Shown here piece after piece: positions 18,191 to 27,916 of a stretch of DNA of 64,000 bases; within the stretch, counting starts at the first letter, position 1, and each line of letters opens with the position of its first letter. This DNA comes from Bordetella sp. H567. GTDB lineage: Bacteria > Pseudomonadota > Gammaproteobacteria > Burkholderiales > Burkholderiaceae_B. The position numbers and the translations under genes were made by a program. A model generated the notes under the pieces. That model had not been told where the DNA came from, searched no databases, and saw nothing but the letters and a program-made list of their open reading frames with translations. The stretch is taken from contig NZ_CP012334.1 in assembly GCF_001704295.1 (NCBI RefSeq), forward strand, positions 1,252,084-1,316,083. Direction: 5' to 3'.

Positions 18191-18733
18191 ATGTCCGTCA
18201 CGCCTTCCGCAGCTTCCCTTGCTCCGGTCCGCTATAGCCGCCCCGCCATCATCCTGCATTGGTTGATTTTCCTGATCGTGGCGGTGGGTTTGTTCGCCAT
18301 CGAGATCCGGGGCCCGCGCGGCAGCGCGTCGCGCGCGTTCTGGACCGGTATCCATATATGGGCAGGCGTATCGGTCCTATGCCTCACCGCCTTGCGGCTG
18401 GTATGGCGCCTGGTGCATGGGGCGCCCGCGGCGGAAAAAGACGGCGGCCTGGCGGCGGCCTGTGCACGCGGGCTGCACTGGGTGTTCTATATCGTGCTGT
18501 TGGCCCAGCCGCTGCTGGGTATCCTGATGTTCAATTTCGACGGCCATCCCGTGACCTTGATGGGCACGGGGATTTCCATCTCGATCGCCGGCGCCAACGG
18601 CGCGGCCGACACGATCGAGGATATCCACAAGTTCCTGGGCAATACGCTGTACTACCTGATCGGCCTGCATGCGCTGGCGGCCTTGTGGCACCAATACGTG
18701 CTGAAGGACGGCACGCTGCGCAAGATGCTGTAG
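18191..18733 (+). CDS. cytochrome b561 family membrane protein
   Basis: A di-heme b-type cytochrome of the inner membrane (YodB/YceJ type), thought to pass electrons between quinol and a partner. I chose the ATG at 18191 with an AGGAG ribosome site, giving 180 residues and four membrane segments. His residues suitable as heme ligands lie in 'IILHWLIF', 'GIHIWAG', 'GLHWVFY' and 'LIGLHALAALWHQY'. It is 105 bases after the amidase and converges on the next gene. Its electron partner is not in the window. Confidence 0.9.
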   Translation: MSVTPSAASLAPVRYSRPAIILHWLIFLIVAVGLFAIEIRGPRGSASRAFWTGIHIWAGVSVLCLTALRLVWRLVHGAPAAEKDGGLAAACARGLHWVFYIVLLAQPLLGILMFNFDGHPVTLMGTGISISIAGANGAADTIEDIHKFLGNTLYYLIGLHALAALWHQYVLKDGTLRKML

Positions 18734-18753
18734 CGTGGACAGGCCTTGCGCGG

Positions 18754-19461
18754 TCAGCTGCGCACGTAGTAGATCCGCATGGCCTGCTGCTTCTGTGCCG
18801 AATCCAGTACCTTGATGGTGACGCCCCGCGCGATGAAGCCATCGGGCAGTTGCAGCGTGCCGCTCAAGTTGTCGAAACGGTCCATGTCCACGGGCAGGGC
18901 GTCCGGCGTGATGGTGCCGCTGCGGCCGTTCGGATAGCGGCCCTCGATGGAGAATTCCAGGCTGCCCTTGAACGGCACGCCGGCCGTGCCCTTGTCACGC
19001 ATGACGAGCACCTGGTAAGTCAACTGCCCGGGCTGCCGCGATAGCGTTGCGGATCGTATGCCGATGGGGCCGCCGCGAGGATCCGGCGGCACGGCCTCCT
19101 GGAACAGTGCAAGGTCCTTGTTCAGGCCCTGGATCTGCTGGCGCGCTTGTGCAAGATCCGTGGTCAGCTTGTCGTGCGTTGCGCGCGCGGCGTCACGCTG
19201 CTGGGTGAGTTCTTCCACCTGGCCCTGCAGGCGCTGGCGATCGATGTTGGCGGCGCTGAGTTCGCCGTGCAGCTGTTCGGACTGTTCCACCGTCAGCCGC
19301 TGCGGCCCGTAGTTGGTTTGCAGGAACAATACGCCGCCCGCGCCCAGCACGACGCCGGCAAGCAGCAGAACCAGCCAGCGCGGCATGCGCCGCGACCGTT
19401 TTCCAGGCTGATACACCGAAGGTTTGAAAACCGCGCGCTGCGACCGTCCGAACATCCCCAT
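18754..19461 (-). CDS. membrane-anchored coiled-coil protein (DUF6776-like)
   Basis: I do not recognise a biochemical function. The frame from the ATG at 19461 (MGMFGRSQ) gives 235 residues; an ATG six bases later is an alternative. There is a basic N-terminus, one membrane segment ('WLVLLLAGVVLGAGGVLFL', about residues 30-48) and a Gln/Arg/Glu-rich coiled coil (about 60-110; 'LQGQVEELTQQRDAARATHD'). A C-terminal beta domain of about 120 residues follows ('YQVLVMRDKGTAGVPFKGSL', 'GSLEFSIEGRYP'). The layout resembles conserved proteobacterial proteins of DUF6776. It sits between cytochrome b561 and murU-amgK, so an envelope role is plausible but unproven. Confidence 0.75.
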   Translation of the reverse strand: MGMFGRSQRAVFKPSVYQPGKRSRRMPRWLVLLLAGVVLGAGGVLFLQTNYGPQRLTVEQSEQLHGELSAANIDRQRLQGQVEELTQQRDAARATHDKLTTDLAQARQQIQGLNKDLALFQEAVPPDPRGGPIGIRSATLSRQPGQLTYQVLVMRDKGTAGVPFKGSLEFSIEGRYPNGRSGTITPDALPVDMDRFDNLSGTLQLPDGFIARGVTIKVLDSAQKQQAMRIYYVRS

Positions 19462-19626
19462 CCATCCAAAAAAATATCGTCCACGCCGCGCCGGCGGACC
19501 GGCTCGCCGCCACTCAAGGGGCTTCTTGCCTTGGGGCGGCCGGCGGAAAAAACACGGCGTGCCTCCTTGGCGTCCCGCCGCCAGGACTGGCGGTCTTGTG
19601 ACGGTATGCAGGCAATGATGCCGTGT

Positions 19627-19662
19627 CGGCCATCGGCCCGCCGATGGGCGGGCCGATGGCCG
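19627..19662. repeat. perfect 16-base inverted repeat
   Basis: CGGCCATCGGCCCGCC at 19627-19642 pairs perfectly with 19647-19662 around a GATG loop. It lies in the 286-base gap between murU and the coiled-coil protein gene and has no T run. It could stop or process transcription coming from murU, or be a REP-like element. The rest of the gap shows nothing coding. Confidence 0.7.
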
Positions 19663-19747
19663 AAAGCCTGCAAGGATAACCCGGCAGGCCAGGGCGTTGC
19701 CATTTCGACAAGCCTGGTTGCCTACCTTGATATTGTGAAATATCCCG

Positions 19748-20443
19748 TCAGGAAGGGGCTTGGCCCCGTAGCCCCGCGTCCAGCGCGGCCAGCCGCTCGG
19801 GCGTGCCGACATCCACCCAGCGCCCTTCATGGCGGCCACCGCGCGCCGCGCGCCGGCCGATGGCCTGCGCCAGCAAGGGCCCCAGCCGCGCCGGCGCGCC
19901 GGGGGCGATATCTTCGAAAAGCGTAGGATGGTAAATGCCGATGCCTGAAAACGTGAGCCGCTGGCCTTGCGCGGCGTCCAGGACGCCATCCGGCCGGAGA
20001 TGGAAGTCGCCGGCGGGATGGTGCCCGGGATTGTCCACCAGCAGCAGCCAGGCCAGCGTGGCCTGGCCATCGATATCGCGGGCCAGCGCCGGCGCCTGCG
20101 CGGGATCCCAGTCACACCAGATATCGCCGTTGACGACCAGGAAGGGCGCCTGGCCCAGCATCGGCAGGGCCAGGGCGATGCCGCCGGCGGTTTCCAATGC
20201 CGTGCCCTCGCGGGAATAGCGCAGGCGGGCGCCATGGGCCGACCCGTCGCCCAGCGCGGCCTCCAGCCGGTGGCCGAGCCAGGCGTGGTTGATGACGATG
20301 TCTTTCATGCCGGCGGCGACCAGGCGCTCGATGTGCCAGACGATCAAGGGCTTGCCGCCGGCTTGCAGCAAGGGCTTGGGCGTGGTGTCGGTCAAGGGCC
20401 GCATGCGCTCGCCGCGTCCGGCCGCAAGTATCATGGCCTGCAT
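19748..20443 (-). CDS. murU: N-acetylmuramate alpha-1-phosphate uridylyltransferase MurU
   Basis: Makes UDP-MurNAc from MurNAc-1-phosphate and UTP in peptidoglycan recycling, bypassing de novo synthesis and giving fosfomycin tolerance in organisms that carry it. The 231 residues show the nucleotidyltransferase motifs 'MILAAGRGERMRPLT', 'KPLLQAGGKPLIVWHIERL' and the metal site 'LVVNGDIWCDWD'. The start ATG overlaps the amgK stop by one base (TGATG), so translation is coupled. The AmgK-MurU pair is the recycling route known from Pseudomonas and many betaproteobacteria. Confidence 0.93.
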   Translation of the reverse strand: MQAMILAAGRGERMRPLTDTTPKPLLQAGGKPLIVWHIERLVAAGMKDIVINHAWLGHRLEAALGDGSAHGARLRYSREGTALETAGGIALALPMLGQAPFLVVNGDIWCDWDPAQAPALARDIDGQATLAWLLLVDNPGHHPAGDFHLRPDGVLDAAQGQRLTFSGIGIYHPTLFEDIAPGAPARLGPLLAQAIGRRAARGGRHEGRWVDVGTPERLAALDAGLRGQAPS

Positions 20444-21552
20444 CAGAAGGTATATCCCACCGTGGGCTGCCGGTCGTCCAGCGTGTCCAGCAGGCGCAGC
20501 AACGGCGCGAATGCGCCATAGCGGGCCGCCACCTGGCGGACGTAGGTGTTGACGCGGGGTATATGCGCCAGGTAGCCGGGCTTGCCGTCGCGGTGGTGCA
20601 GGCGCGCGAACACCCCCAGGATGCGCAGATTGCGCTGCAGCCCCATCCATTCGTACGCGCGGTGGAACTCGGCGAAATCCGGTCGCACCGGCAAGCCCGC
20701 GGCGCGTGCCATTTCCCAATAGCGGATCGCCCAATCCAGCTGCTGCGCTTCTTCCCAGGTGGTGCGGGCGTCGGTGACGAGCGAGGCCAGGTCGTAGGTG
20801 ATCGGACCGGCCAGCGCGTCCTGGAAATCGATGATGCCCGGATTCGGCCCATAGCGGTCGTCGTCGCACGCCATCAGGTTGGGCGAGTGGAAATCCCGGT
20901 GCACCAGCACGGACGGCTGCGTGCCGTTGGCCGTGGAAAGCAGCGAAAAGACGCCTTGCAGCGCCTCTTGCGTGGCCGTGTCCAGCGTGACGCCGTGATG
21001 GCGCGCCACGTACCACGCCGGGAACAGTTCCAGTTCCGTCATCAGCCGGCTGCTGTCGTAGTGCGCCAGTCCACGGACGGAAGCCTGCTGCATGCGCACC
21101 AGAGCCGCGATCGCCTGGCGGTACAGCGTCTGCAGCGTGGCGTCGTCCAGCCCGTCCTGGATGCGCTGGTAGTAGGTGCACGGGCCGAGGTCCGAGAGCA
21201 ACAGGAAGCCCTGCGCCGGGTCCTGCGCCAGGATGGCCGGGACGTTGAGCCCCGCATCGCGCAGCAGTGCCGCGACGTGCAGGAAGGGACCGGTATCCTC
21301 GTGCGCCGGGGGCGCATCCATGACCACCACGGAACCGGCCGCGGCGTCCAGTCGGAAGTAACGGCGAAAACTGGCGTCGCTGGAAGCGGGGCGCAGGGCA
21401 TCGGGCTGCAGCCCCAGGCGGGCGGGCAGGCCGCGCAGCCAATGGCGCAGGGCGTCCAGGCGGGGATCGGCGATGGAGGACAAGGAGAAGACCTGTGTAC
21501 GAAAAATGGGGATTTTCGGGGTGCGGGGCGACTGGCCATGCGGGGATATCAT
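20443..21552 (-). CDS. amgK: N-acetylmuramate/N-acetylglucosamine kinase AmgK
   Basis: Phosphorylates MurNAc (and GlcNAc) at the anomeric position, the step before MurU. The 369-residue frame has the aminoglycoside-phosphotransferase fold: 'SFRRYFRLDAAAGSVVVMDA', the catalytic 'VLVHRDFHSPNLM' (Brenner motif) and the metal-binding 'GIIDFQDALAGP'. The first 20-25 residues are not conserved; a TTG near 21486 could be the true start. It is divergent from lptD, with about 130 bases between them, and forms a tight pair with murU. A MupP phosphatase is not visible nearby. Confidence 0.92.
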   Translation of the reverse strand: MISPHGQSPRTPKIPIFRTQVFSLSSIADPRLDALRHWLRGLPARLGLQPDALRPASSDASFRRYFRLDAAAGSVVVMDAPPAHEDTGPFLHVAALLRDAGLNVPAILAQDPAQGFLLLSDLGPCTYYQRIQDGLDDATLQTLYRQAIAALVRMQQASVRGLAHYDSSRLMTELELFPAWYVARHHGVTLDTATQEALQGVFSLLSTANGTQPSVLVHRDFHSPNLMACDDDRYGPNPGIIDFQDALAGPITYDLASLVTDARTTWEEAQQLDWAIRYWEMARAAGLPVRPDFAEFHRAYEWMGLQRNLRILGVFARLHHRDGKPGYLAHIPRVNTYVRQVAARYGAFAPLLRLLDTLDDRQPTVGYTF

Positions 21553-21594
21553 GCATGCCGGAAATCCAGCAGCTACGCTGACGCCCGGCTTATC

Positions 21595-21600
21595 TATAAT
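21595..21600 (+). promoter_or_regulatory. likely -10 box of the lptD promoter
   Basis: A perfect TATAAT at 21595-21600, 83 bases before the lptD start. The -35 region (around 21572-21577, GCTACG) is poor, so this may be an activated promoter or need an extended element. The assignment is tentative. Confidence 0.4.
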
Positions 21601-21682
21601 ACCGGCTCTTCGCGGGTTTCACGGGACGGTCGTACCCCGCCGTTTCGTCCGCATCGCCCTTTTTTTTCAGGTCCCCTCGTAC

Positions 21683-24133
21683 GTGCGCATCGTCCGGTCG
21701 TTGATCCTATTCCTTGCTGGCGCGGTCTCTGTCGCCCAGGCCCAAGTCGCAACGGATACGTCAGCGAATTCGAAGTCGTCGGCGCCCCCCGTCTCCAACA
21801 CCGGTTCGCAAGGCGTCGAGGTCCTGGGCCTGCGGTCCTCGCCTGGTCTGCGCGTACACCGCCTGACCAGCGACCAGATGCCCGCCTACCTGGAAGCGGA
21901 CACCATCGACAGCGATCCGGACTCCAACGTGACGCTCTCCGGCAGCGCGCAGGTTCGGCGGCTCGACACCGTGTTGAAAGGGGACAAGATCACTTATCAC
22001 CGGGCGTCCGGCGAGGTCGATTCCCAGGGCGGCGCGCGGCTGATGCGTGACGGCACCCTCATCACCGCGCCGGCCATGCAATACAGCCTGGACACCAACA
22101 GCGGCCAGATGAGCGCGCCGGATTTCTGGCTGGGCGCCACCGGCGGCTTCGCCAAGGCGGACCACGCGGACATCTTCAGCCGTTCCACGATGCGCCTGCA
22201 GAACACCACCTATACCGGGTGCGGCTGCGCCGAGCCATCGTGGTACATCAAGTCCCAGTCGGTGGACCTGGACTTCGACGAGAACGAAGGCGTGGCGCGC
22301 AATGGCGTCCTGTATTTCAAGGATGTGCCCATCCTGGCGTCGCCCTACATGACCTTCCCGATCAAGAAGGAACGCAAGTCGGGTTTCCTGCTGCCGACCT
22401 ACGGCTCCACGAGCCGCAGCGGTTTTGAGATCCAGACGCCGTATTACTTCAACCTGGCGCCCAATTACGACGCCACCTTGTATCCTCGCCTGTTGTCCAA
22501 GCGCGGTCTGCAGCTGGGCGGCGAATTCCGCTACGCCGGCCCCGGCTACGGTGGCGTGCTCGCCGGTACCTATCTGCCGAGCGACGCTCAGACCGGTGAA
22601 AAACGCTGGATGTACAGCAGCCGGCACGCGCAAGATCTCGGTGATGGTTTCTATACGAGCTGGGACATCAACGGCGTGTCGGATAACGACTACTACCGTG
22701 ATTTTTCGACTATCGGCCTGAATTACGCATCCACAACGTATCTACCCCGCCAAGGTCTCGTCGGGTGGAGCAATCAGTATTGGCAGACTTATGCCCAGGT
22801 GTACAAGTACCAGACCCTGCAAGATGTCAATGCGCTTATTGTTCCGCCCTACGATAAGATCCCGGAGCTCTCCTTGCGTGGGCAGCGCTACAATTTCCAC
22901 GGATTCGATGCCGAATTCGCGAGTACGGCAACTCGGTTCCAACGCACTCTCGTAGGTCCGGCCGAAAACCTGACGGGCGCCATCAACGGCCATTATGGCC
23001 CCGATGGCGACCGCCTCAAGATGTATCCCACGTTGGCGTTCCCGATCGTGCGCCCCGGCTGGTACGTCACGCCCAAGGTTGGCTACAACTTCACGCAGTA
23101 CCAGAGTACCAATTGGTATGGCGGTGACTGGAACAACCTGGGGACGACGAACTACCCCAGTAGCATGTCGCGCGGCTTGCCGATTTTTTCTGTCGATAGC
23201 GGCATGACGTTCGAGCGGGATACCACGCTGTTCGGCAAGGACTCCCTCCAGACCTTGGAACCGCGTCTGTACTACTTGCGCGTGCCCTATCGCAATCAAT
23301 CGAAGCTGCCCAACTACGATACGGCATTGGCCGATTTCAGTTTTGCCCAGGCATTCGAGGAAAATATCTACACTGGCGGTTGGGATCGCATCGCCAATGC
23401 GAACCAATTGACCGCAGCGCTTACGACGCGTTGGCTCGATGCAAATACCGGCTTCGAGCGCTTGTCGGCGTCCGTGGGACAGCAGGTATATTTCGAGGAC
23501 CAGCGCGTCACGCTACCGAACGAATCGCCGCGCACCAATGTCCGGTCCAACTTCCTGGCTGAAACGACCGCGGCCCTGACCGATACCCTGAGCACCACGG
23601 TCAGCGCGCAGTACGATCCCTATAACTCACGATTCCAGCAGGGCCTGGTGTCGGCGCGTTGGGCGCCGCAGCGTTTGACTTCCGTGTCCCTGTCTTACCG
23701 CTATCAGCGTGATCCCCCAACGGTGAGCACGGGGGCGCAGCAATCCTATGTGCAGGGACAGAACCAGATCAGCATGGCGTTCCAGTGGCCGTTCACTCAG
23801 CGAATCTATGGCGTGGGCCGTGTCGACTATTCCCTGCATACTGGCCCGATCACGGATTCCAACGGCGTGCCCACGCAGGATTCCCGCCGCATTACGCAGG
23901 CCATCGCCGGCCTGGAGTACAAAGGCGATTGCTGCTGGACGGGCCGGGTGGTGTTCCAACGCTATGCCGTGGCCGCGGATGAAGTGAATACCGCGGTATT
24001 TTTCCAGCTGGAACTGACGGGGCTGGGCGCCTTGGGTACCGACCCCTTGAAGCTGATGCGCCGCAGCATACCCGGCTACGAGTCGGTCAACCCGCCGCCG
24101 CAGCCTGGAACGACTTTCGAAAGGTATGAATGA
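21683..24133 (+). CDS. lptD: LPS-assembly outer-membrane protein LptD
   Basis: With LptE it forms the outer-membrane plug-and-barrel that delivers lipopolysaccharide to the cell surface. I chose the GTG at 21683, which gives 816 residues starting with a clear signal peptide ('RIVRSLILFLAGAVSVAQAQ'); the frame is open upstream to 21473 without conservation. The periplasmic beta-jellyroll is seen in 'YLEADTIDSDPDSNVTLSGS' and 'GDKITYHRASGEVDSQGGAR'. The cysteine pairs needed for disulfides are 'TGCGCAEPSW' and 'KGDCCWTG'; the barrel ends with aromatic strands. GC content falls to about 45-57% between 22680 and 23400. It overlaps surA by 4 bases. Confidence 0.97.
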   Translation: MRIVRSLILFLAGAVSVAQAQVATDTSANSKSSAPPVSNTGSQGVEVLGLRSSPGLRVHRLTSDQMPAYLEADTIDSDPDSNVTLSGSAQVRRLDTVLKGDKITYHRASGEVDSQGGARLMRDGTLITAPAMQYSLDTNSGQMSAPDFWLGATGGFAKADHADIFSRSTMRLQNTTYTGCGCAEPSWYIKSQSVDLDFDENEGVARNGVLYFKDVPILASPYMTFPIKKERKSGFLLPTYGSTSRSGFEIQTPYYFNLAPNYDATLYPRLLSKRGLQLGGEFRYAGPGYGGVLAGTYLPSDAQTGEKRWMYSSRHAQDLGDGFYTSWDINGVSDNDYYRDFSTIGLNYASTTYLPRQGLVGWSNQYWQTYAQVYKYQTLQDVNALIVPPYDKIPELSLRGQRYNFHGFDAEFASTATRFQRTLVGPAENLTGAINGHYGPDGDRLKMYPTLAFPIVRPGWYVTPKVGYNFTQYQSTNWYGGDWNNLGTTNYPSSMSRGLPIFSVDSGMTFERDTTLFGKDSLQTLEPRLYYLRVPYRNQSKLPNYDTALADFSFAQAFEENIYTGGWDRIANANQLTAALTTRWLDANTGFERLSASVGQQVYFEDQRVTLPNESPRTNVRSNFLAETTAALTDTLSTTVSAQYDPYNSRFQQGLVSARWAPQRLTSVSLSYRYQRDPPTVSTGAQQSYVQGQNQISMAFQWPFTQRIYGVGRVDYSLHTGPITDSNGVPTQDSRRITQAIAGLEYKGDCCWTGRVVFQRYAVAADEVNTAVFFQLELTGLGALGTDPLKLMRRSIPGYESVNPPPQPGTTFERYE

Positions 24134-25758
24134 TGCGTAGTGTGTTTTCGCCGGTTCGCCTTGCGCGCGGCATCCTGATGCTGGTTGCCTGCGCCGCGTT
24201 GCCGCTGGCCGCTGTCGCGCAGGCGCAATCCCCATCCCACGGCCACCCGGCCGCGCAGTCCCGCAAACCCGCGGCCAAGCCCGCTGCTCCCGCGCCGGCT
24301 GATACGCCTGCGCAAGCGGCGCCGCAAGGAGACCAGTTCGCCGACGGTATCGCCGCGGTCGTGAACAAGGACGTCATCACGATGCGGGAGGTCAACGAGG
24401 GCGTCAAGGCCGCCACGCAGGAGCTGACCCGCCAGAACATCCAGCTGCCGGATCCCAAGGTCTTGCAGCGCCAGGTGCTCCAGCGGCTGATCATGGAAGA
24501 TCTGCAGCGGCAGGAAGCCAAGCGCCTGAACATTCGCATCGACGACGCCCAGGTGGACCAGGCCATCGGCACCGTGGCCGCCCGCAACAAGATGTCGATG
24601 GACCAATTGCGCCAGGCCATCGAAAAACAAGGCATCAACTGGCAGATGTACCGCAAGAGCATCCGCAATGAAGTGCTGGCGGACCGCCTGCGCCAGCGCA
24701 CGGTCGATGCCAATCTGGTGATTTCCGATGCGGAAGTGGATGCCTTTCTGAAAGAACAGCAGCGCCGCCAAGGCGCCGCGGGCGCGGCGCCCGCCGGCCC
24801 GGCGCCGTCTGCCGCGGCGGCATCCCAGCCCCAGATGCCGACCGGTCCGGAAGTCGTCGGCCTGGCGCAGATCCTGGTGCGCGTGCCCGAAAGCGCCACG
24901 CGCGATCAGGTCGCCACGCTGCGCAAGAAAGCGGAAGACATCCTGGCGCGCTTGAAGAGCGGCGGCGATTTCGCCAGCCTGGCCGCGGCCACTTCGGACG
25001 GTCCTGAAGCCCTGCAGGGCGGCGCCATGGGTGATCGCCCGCTGGAAGGGTGGCCGGACCTCTTCGTCAATGCCATCGCCAACCTGAAGAAGGGCGAGGT
25101 ATCGGGCATCATCCAGAGCGGCAACGGCTTCCATATCCTGAAGGTGCTGGACCGCCGCAGCGCCGGCGGTCCGGCGCCGGCCCGCAATCCGGCGCAAACG
25201 CCGGCCACCGCGCCTGCCGCGCCGCCGACCAATCCCAGTTCCGACGGCGCCATCCCCTTGCCGCAAGGGCCGGTGCAGGTTACCCAGACGCATGCAAGGC
25301 ACATCCTGATCAAGACCTCCGCCGTCATGACCGACGAGGAAGCACGCCAGCGCCTGGCGCTGCTGCGCCAGCGCATCGTCGAAGGCCACGAGGATTTCGG
25401 CGCGCTGGCACGGCAGAATTCCCAGGATGCGAGCGCGCCGCAGGGCGGCGACCTGGGTTGGCTCAATCCCGGCGAAACCGTGCCGGAATTCGAGCAAGCC
25501 ATGAACGCGCTGCAGCCGGACGAAGTCAGCGAGCCTGTTCACACCCGTTTCGGATGGCACCTGATCCAGGTGCTGGAGCGTCGGCAGAAAGACGTCAAGG
25601 ACGAGGTCGAACGCCTGCAGGCACGCCGCGTCTTGTTCGAGCGGCGCTCCGAGCTTGCCTTCGACGACTACCTGGAACAGCTGCGCGACCAGGCCTATAT
25701 CGACAACCGCCTGGAAAAGCGGGACCAGCAGAATAACCAGGACAGCGGTGCCCGGTAA
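24130..25758 (+). CDS. surA: periplasmic chaperone / peptidyl-prolyl isomerase SurA
   Basis: Escorts outer-membrane proteins, LptD among them, across the periplasm. The start ATG overlaps the lptD stop (ATGA). The 542 residues have a signal peptide ('[20 protein letters not shown]'), a Pro/Ala linker, the N-terminal chaperone helices ('[20 protein letters not shown]'), two parvulin domains (about 230-340 and 385-490; '[17 protein letters not shown]' and '[17 protein letters not shown]') and a C-terminal helix. It is longer than E. coli SurA (428) because of Ala/Pro-rich linkers before each parvulin domain. Co-transcription with lptD fits the functional link. Confidence 0.97.
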   Translation: MMRSVFSPVRLARGILMLVACAALPLAAVAQAQSPSHGHPAAQSRKPAAKPAAPAPADTPAQAAPQGDQFADGIAAVVNKDVITMREVNEGVKAATQELTRQNIQLPDPKVLQRQVLQRLIMEDLQRQEAKRLNIRIDDAQVDQAIGTVAARNKMSMDQLRQAIEKQGINWQMYRKSIRNEVLADRLRQRTVDANLVISDAEVDAFLKEQQRRQGAAGAAPAGPAPSAAAASQPQMPTGPEVVGLAQILVRVPESATRDQVATLRKKAEDILARLKSGGDFASLAAATSDGPEALQGGAMGDRPLEGWPDLFVNAIANLKKGEVSGIIQSGNGFHILKVLDRRSAGGPAPARNPAQTPATAPAAPPTNPSSDGAIPLPQGPVQVTQTHARHILIKTSAVMTDEEARQRLALLRQRIVEGHEDFGALARQNSQDASAPQGGDLGWLNPGETVPEFEQAMNALQPDEVSEPVHTRFGWHLIQVLERRQKDVKDEVERLQARRVLFERRSELAFDDYLEQLRDQAYIDNRLEKRDQQNNQDSGAR

Positions 25759-25781
25759 GCCGGCCTTCGTTTCATCAGCCC

Positions 25782-26600
25782 ATGCCCCAGCATCAGGCGC
25801 GTAAGCGCTTCGGACAGCACTTCCTGGTCGACGAAGGCGTCATCGACGCCATCGTCCGCGCGATAGGTCCCGCCGCCGACGACCGAATGATCGAAATCGG
25901 CCCGGGCCTGTCGGCGCTGACGCGGCCCTTGCTGGACCGCGTGCGGCAATTGAATGTGGTGGAAATCGACCGGGACCTGGCCGAACGCCTGCGGCGCGAT
26001 CACGCGCCCGACCGCCTGGCGGTGGTCCAGGCCGATGCGCTGACGGTGGATTTCGCGCAGTTCGGCACCGATCTGCGCATCGTGGGCAACCTGCCGTACA
26101 ACATTTCCAGTCCCATCCTGTTCCACCTGATGAGCGTCAGCGATCGGGTGCGGGACCAGCATTTCATGCTGCAGCGGGAAGTCATCGACCGCATGGCGGC
26201 GCAACCCGCGTCGGGCGACTATGGCCGGCTGTCCGTGATGCTGCAGTCACGCTATCGCATCGAAAAACTGTTCGACGTTCCGCCGGAGGCCTTCGACCCC
26301 CCGCCGCGCGTCGTCTCTGCGGTGGTGCGCATGGTGCCGCTGCCGTCCGATCGTATCCGCCCGCGCAGCGAAGCGGCGCTCGAGCAGGTCGTGGCGCGCG
26401 CTTTCTCCCAGCGGCGCAAGATGCTGCGGCGGGGCCTAGGCGATTGGGCGCCGCGCGTACCGTGGGAAGAACTGGGCATCGCGCCTACCGCGCGTGCCGA
26501 AGAAGTGTCCGTGGCGAAATTCATCGCCCTGGCCGATGCCTTGCTCGATGCGGGCCTGGTCGGCCCGGAGCGGCCGCATAGCGCCGAACTGGATACTTGA
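25782..26600 (+). CDS. rsmA: 16S rRNA (adenine1518/1519-N6) dimethyltransferase RsmA (KsgA)
   Basis: Dimethylates two adjacent adenines in the 3' helix of 16S rRNA late in 30S assembly, using SAM. The 272 residues contain the SAM motif '[16 protein letters not shown]' and the catalytic '[14 protein letters not shown]' (NLPY motif), and begin with the family's '[15 protein letters not shown]'. It is 23 bases behind surA, so part of the lptD-surA-rsmA operon. In many relatives pdxA lies between surA and rsmA; here it is absent. Confidence 0.98.
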   Translation: MPQHQARKRFGQHFLVDEGVIDAIVRAIGPAADDRMIEIGPGLSALTRPLLDRVRQLNVVEIDRDLAERLRRDHAPDRLAVVQADALTVDFAQFGTDLRIVGNLPYNISSPILFHLMSVSDRVRDQHFMLQREVIDRMAAQPASGDYGRLSVMLQSRYRIEKLFDVPPEAFDPPPRVVSAVVRMVPLPSDRIRPRSEAALEQVVARAFSQRRKMLRRGLGDWAPRVPWEELGIAPTARAEEVSVAKFIALADALLDAGLVGPERPHSAELDT

Positions 26601-26630
26601 GGCCATGGCGCGCCGCCTCACGCGGGCTGG

Positions 26631-27779
26631 TCAGCCGGGCTGTTCGCCGCGCCGTCCCGCCAGGAACAGGCGGGTGGCATCGCGGGCACGATCGGTCAGC
26701 AGTTCCGCCGCCTGCGCGCAGGCTTGCGCCAGCGTCATCGGCCCGCAGGCCAGACTGTAGGCCGCCGTAATACCCACCTCGTACAGCTTTTCGTAGCCGC
26801 CACCCAGCGAGCCGGCCAGCGCGACCACCGGCACGCCGGCCCGGTTCGCGATGCGGGCGACACCAGCCGGCGTCTTGCCATGCAGGGTTTGTTCGTCCAT
26901 GCGTCCTTCGCCGGTGAACGCCAGCGTTGCCCCGCGCATCGCTTGCGCCAAACCGCCAAGCTCGGCGACCACCTCCACGCCGGGCCGGAAGGACGCGTCC
27001 AGGAAGGCATGTGCGGCGAAGCCGAGTCCGCCGGCCGCGCCGGCACCCGGGCGGTCGCGCGCATCGCGCCCCAGCGTGCGCGCGCACAGGTCCGCGAAAT
27101 GCCCGAGCGCGGCATCCAGCTGCCGCACCTGGTCGGGCGTCGCGCCCTTCTGCGGGCCGAAGACCGCCGACGCGCCGTGCGGCCCACACAGCGGATTGTC
27201 GACGTCCGAGGCGACTTCGATGCGGACGGACGCCAGCCTGGGATCGAGCGCATCGGTGTCTATCGTCACGGCCTGGGCCAAGCCCGCACCGCCATCGGCG
27301 ACCGGCATGCCCTGGCCATCGAGAATCCGCAGGCCGAGCGCGCAGAGCATGCCGGCGCCGGCGTCGTTGGTAGCCGAGCCGCCCAACCCGAGAATAATGC
27401 GGCGCGCACCGGCATCCAGCGCGGCGCGCATGAGTTCGCCAACGCCGCGGCTTGTCGCGCGCAAGGGGTCGCGCCGTTCCACGGGAACCTGTTCCAGGCC
27501 TGCCGCCGCCGCCATTTCGATGACCGCCGTGTCTGCTCCCAGCCAGCCCCATGCCGCGGGTGCCATCGCGCCCAGCGCATCGGTCACATCGGTCGACCGC
27601 CACTGCCCGCCCGCGGCCGCGAGCACCGCCGCTACCGTACCTTCGCCGCCGTCGGCCATGGGAATCGTGACGATATCGGCATCGGCGCAGGCGGCACGGA
27701 CGCCGCGGGCGATCGCGGCGGCGGCTTCGGGAGCGGAAAGGCTTTCCTTGAAGGAGTCGGGCGCGATGACGATTTTCAC
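26631..27779 (-). CDS. glycerate 2-kinase (GlxK/GarK family)
   Basis: Phosphorylates D-glycerate to 2-phosphoglycerate, feeding glyoxylate- or glucarate-derived carbon into glycolysis. I chose the GTG at 27779 (VKIVIAPDSFKESL), giving 382 residues with the canonical N-terminus; the frame is open to 27854. Motifs are 'APDSFKESLSAPEAA', 'PMADGGEGT', 'LGLGGSATNDAGAGML' and 'LAFTGEGRMDEQTLHGKTP'. It is divergent from pyk and converges on rsmA. The product enters the pathway just above pyruvate kinase, which fits the neighbour. Confidence 0.95.
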   Translation of the reverse strand: MKIVIAPDSFKESLSAPEAAAAIARGVRAACADADIVTIPMADGGEGTVAAVLAAAGGQWRSTDVTDALGAMAPAAWGWLGADTAVIEMAAAAGLEQVPVERRDPLRATSRGVGELMRAALDAGARRIILGLGGSATNDAGAGMLCALGLRILDGQGMPVADGGAGLAQAVTIDTDALDPRLASVRIEVASDVDNPLCGPHGASAVFGPQKGATPDQVRQLDAALGHFADLCARTLGRDARDRPGAGAAGGLGFAAHAFLDASFRPGVEVVAELGGLAQAMRGATLAFTGEGRMDEQTLHGKTPAGVARIANRAGVPVVALAGSLGGGYEKLYEVGITAAYSLACGPMTLAQACAQAAELLTDRARDATRLFLAGRRGEQPG

Positions 27780-27916
27780 GGGCGTTCTCGTTGCGTGCGG
27801 GCTGCGTTGTATGGCCGGAAGGCGACCATGATAACGCCGTGGCTCAGCGCGCATGACCGTTGCACGCCGGCAGGCGTACCATAGGACGCTTGCTCAATTA
27901 CCAGAGGAATCCCGTC

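Noticed and set aside
21473-21682. Upstream extension of LptD to 21473
   Set aside because: A normal signal peptide begins at the GTG at 21683; the upstream part overlaps amgK and the TATAAT box.
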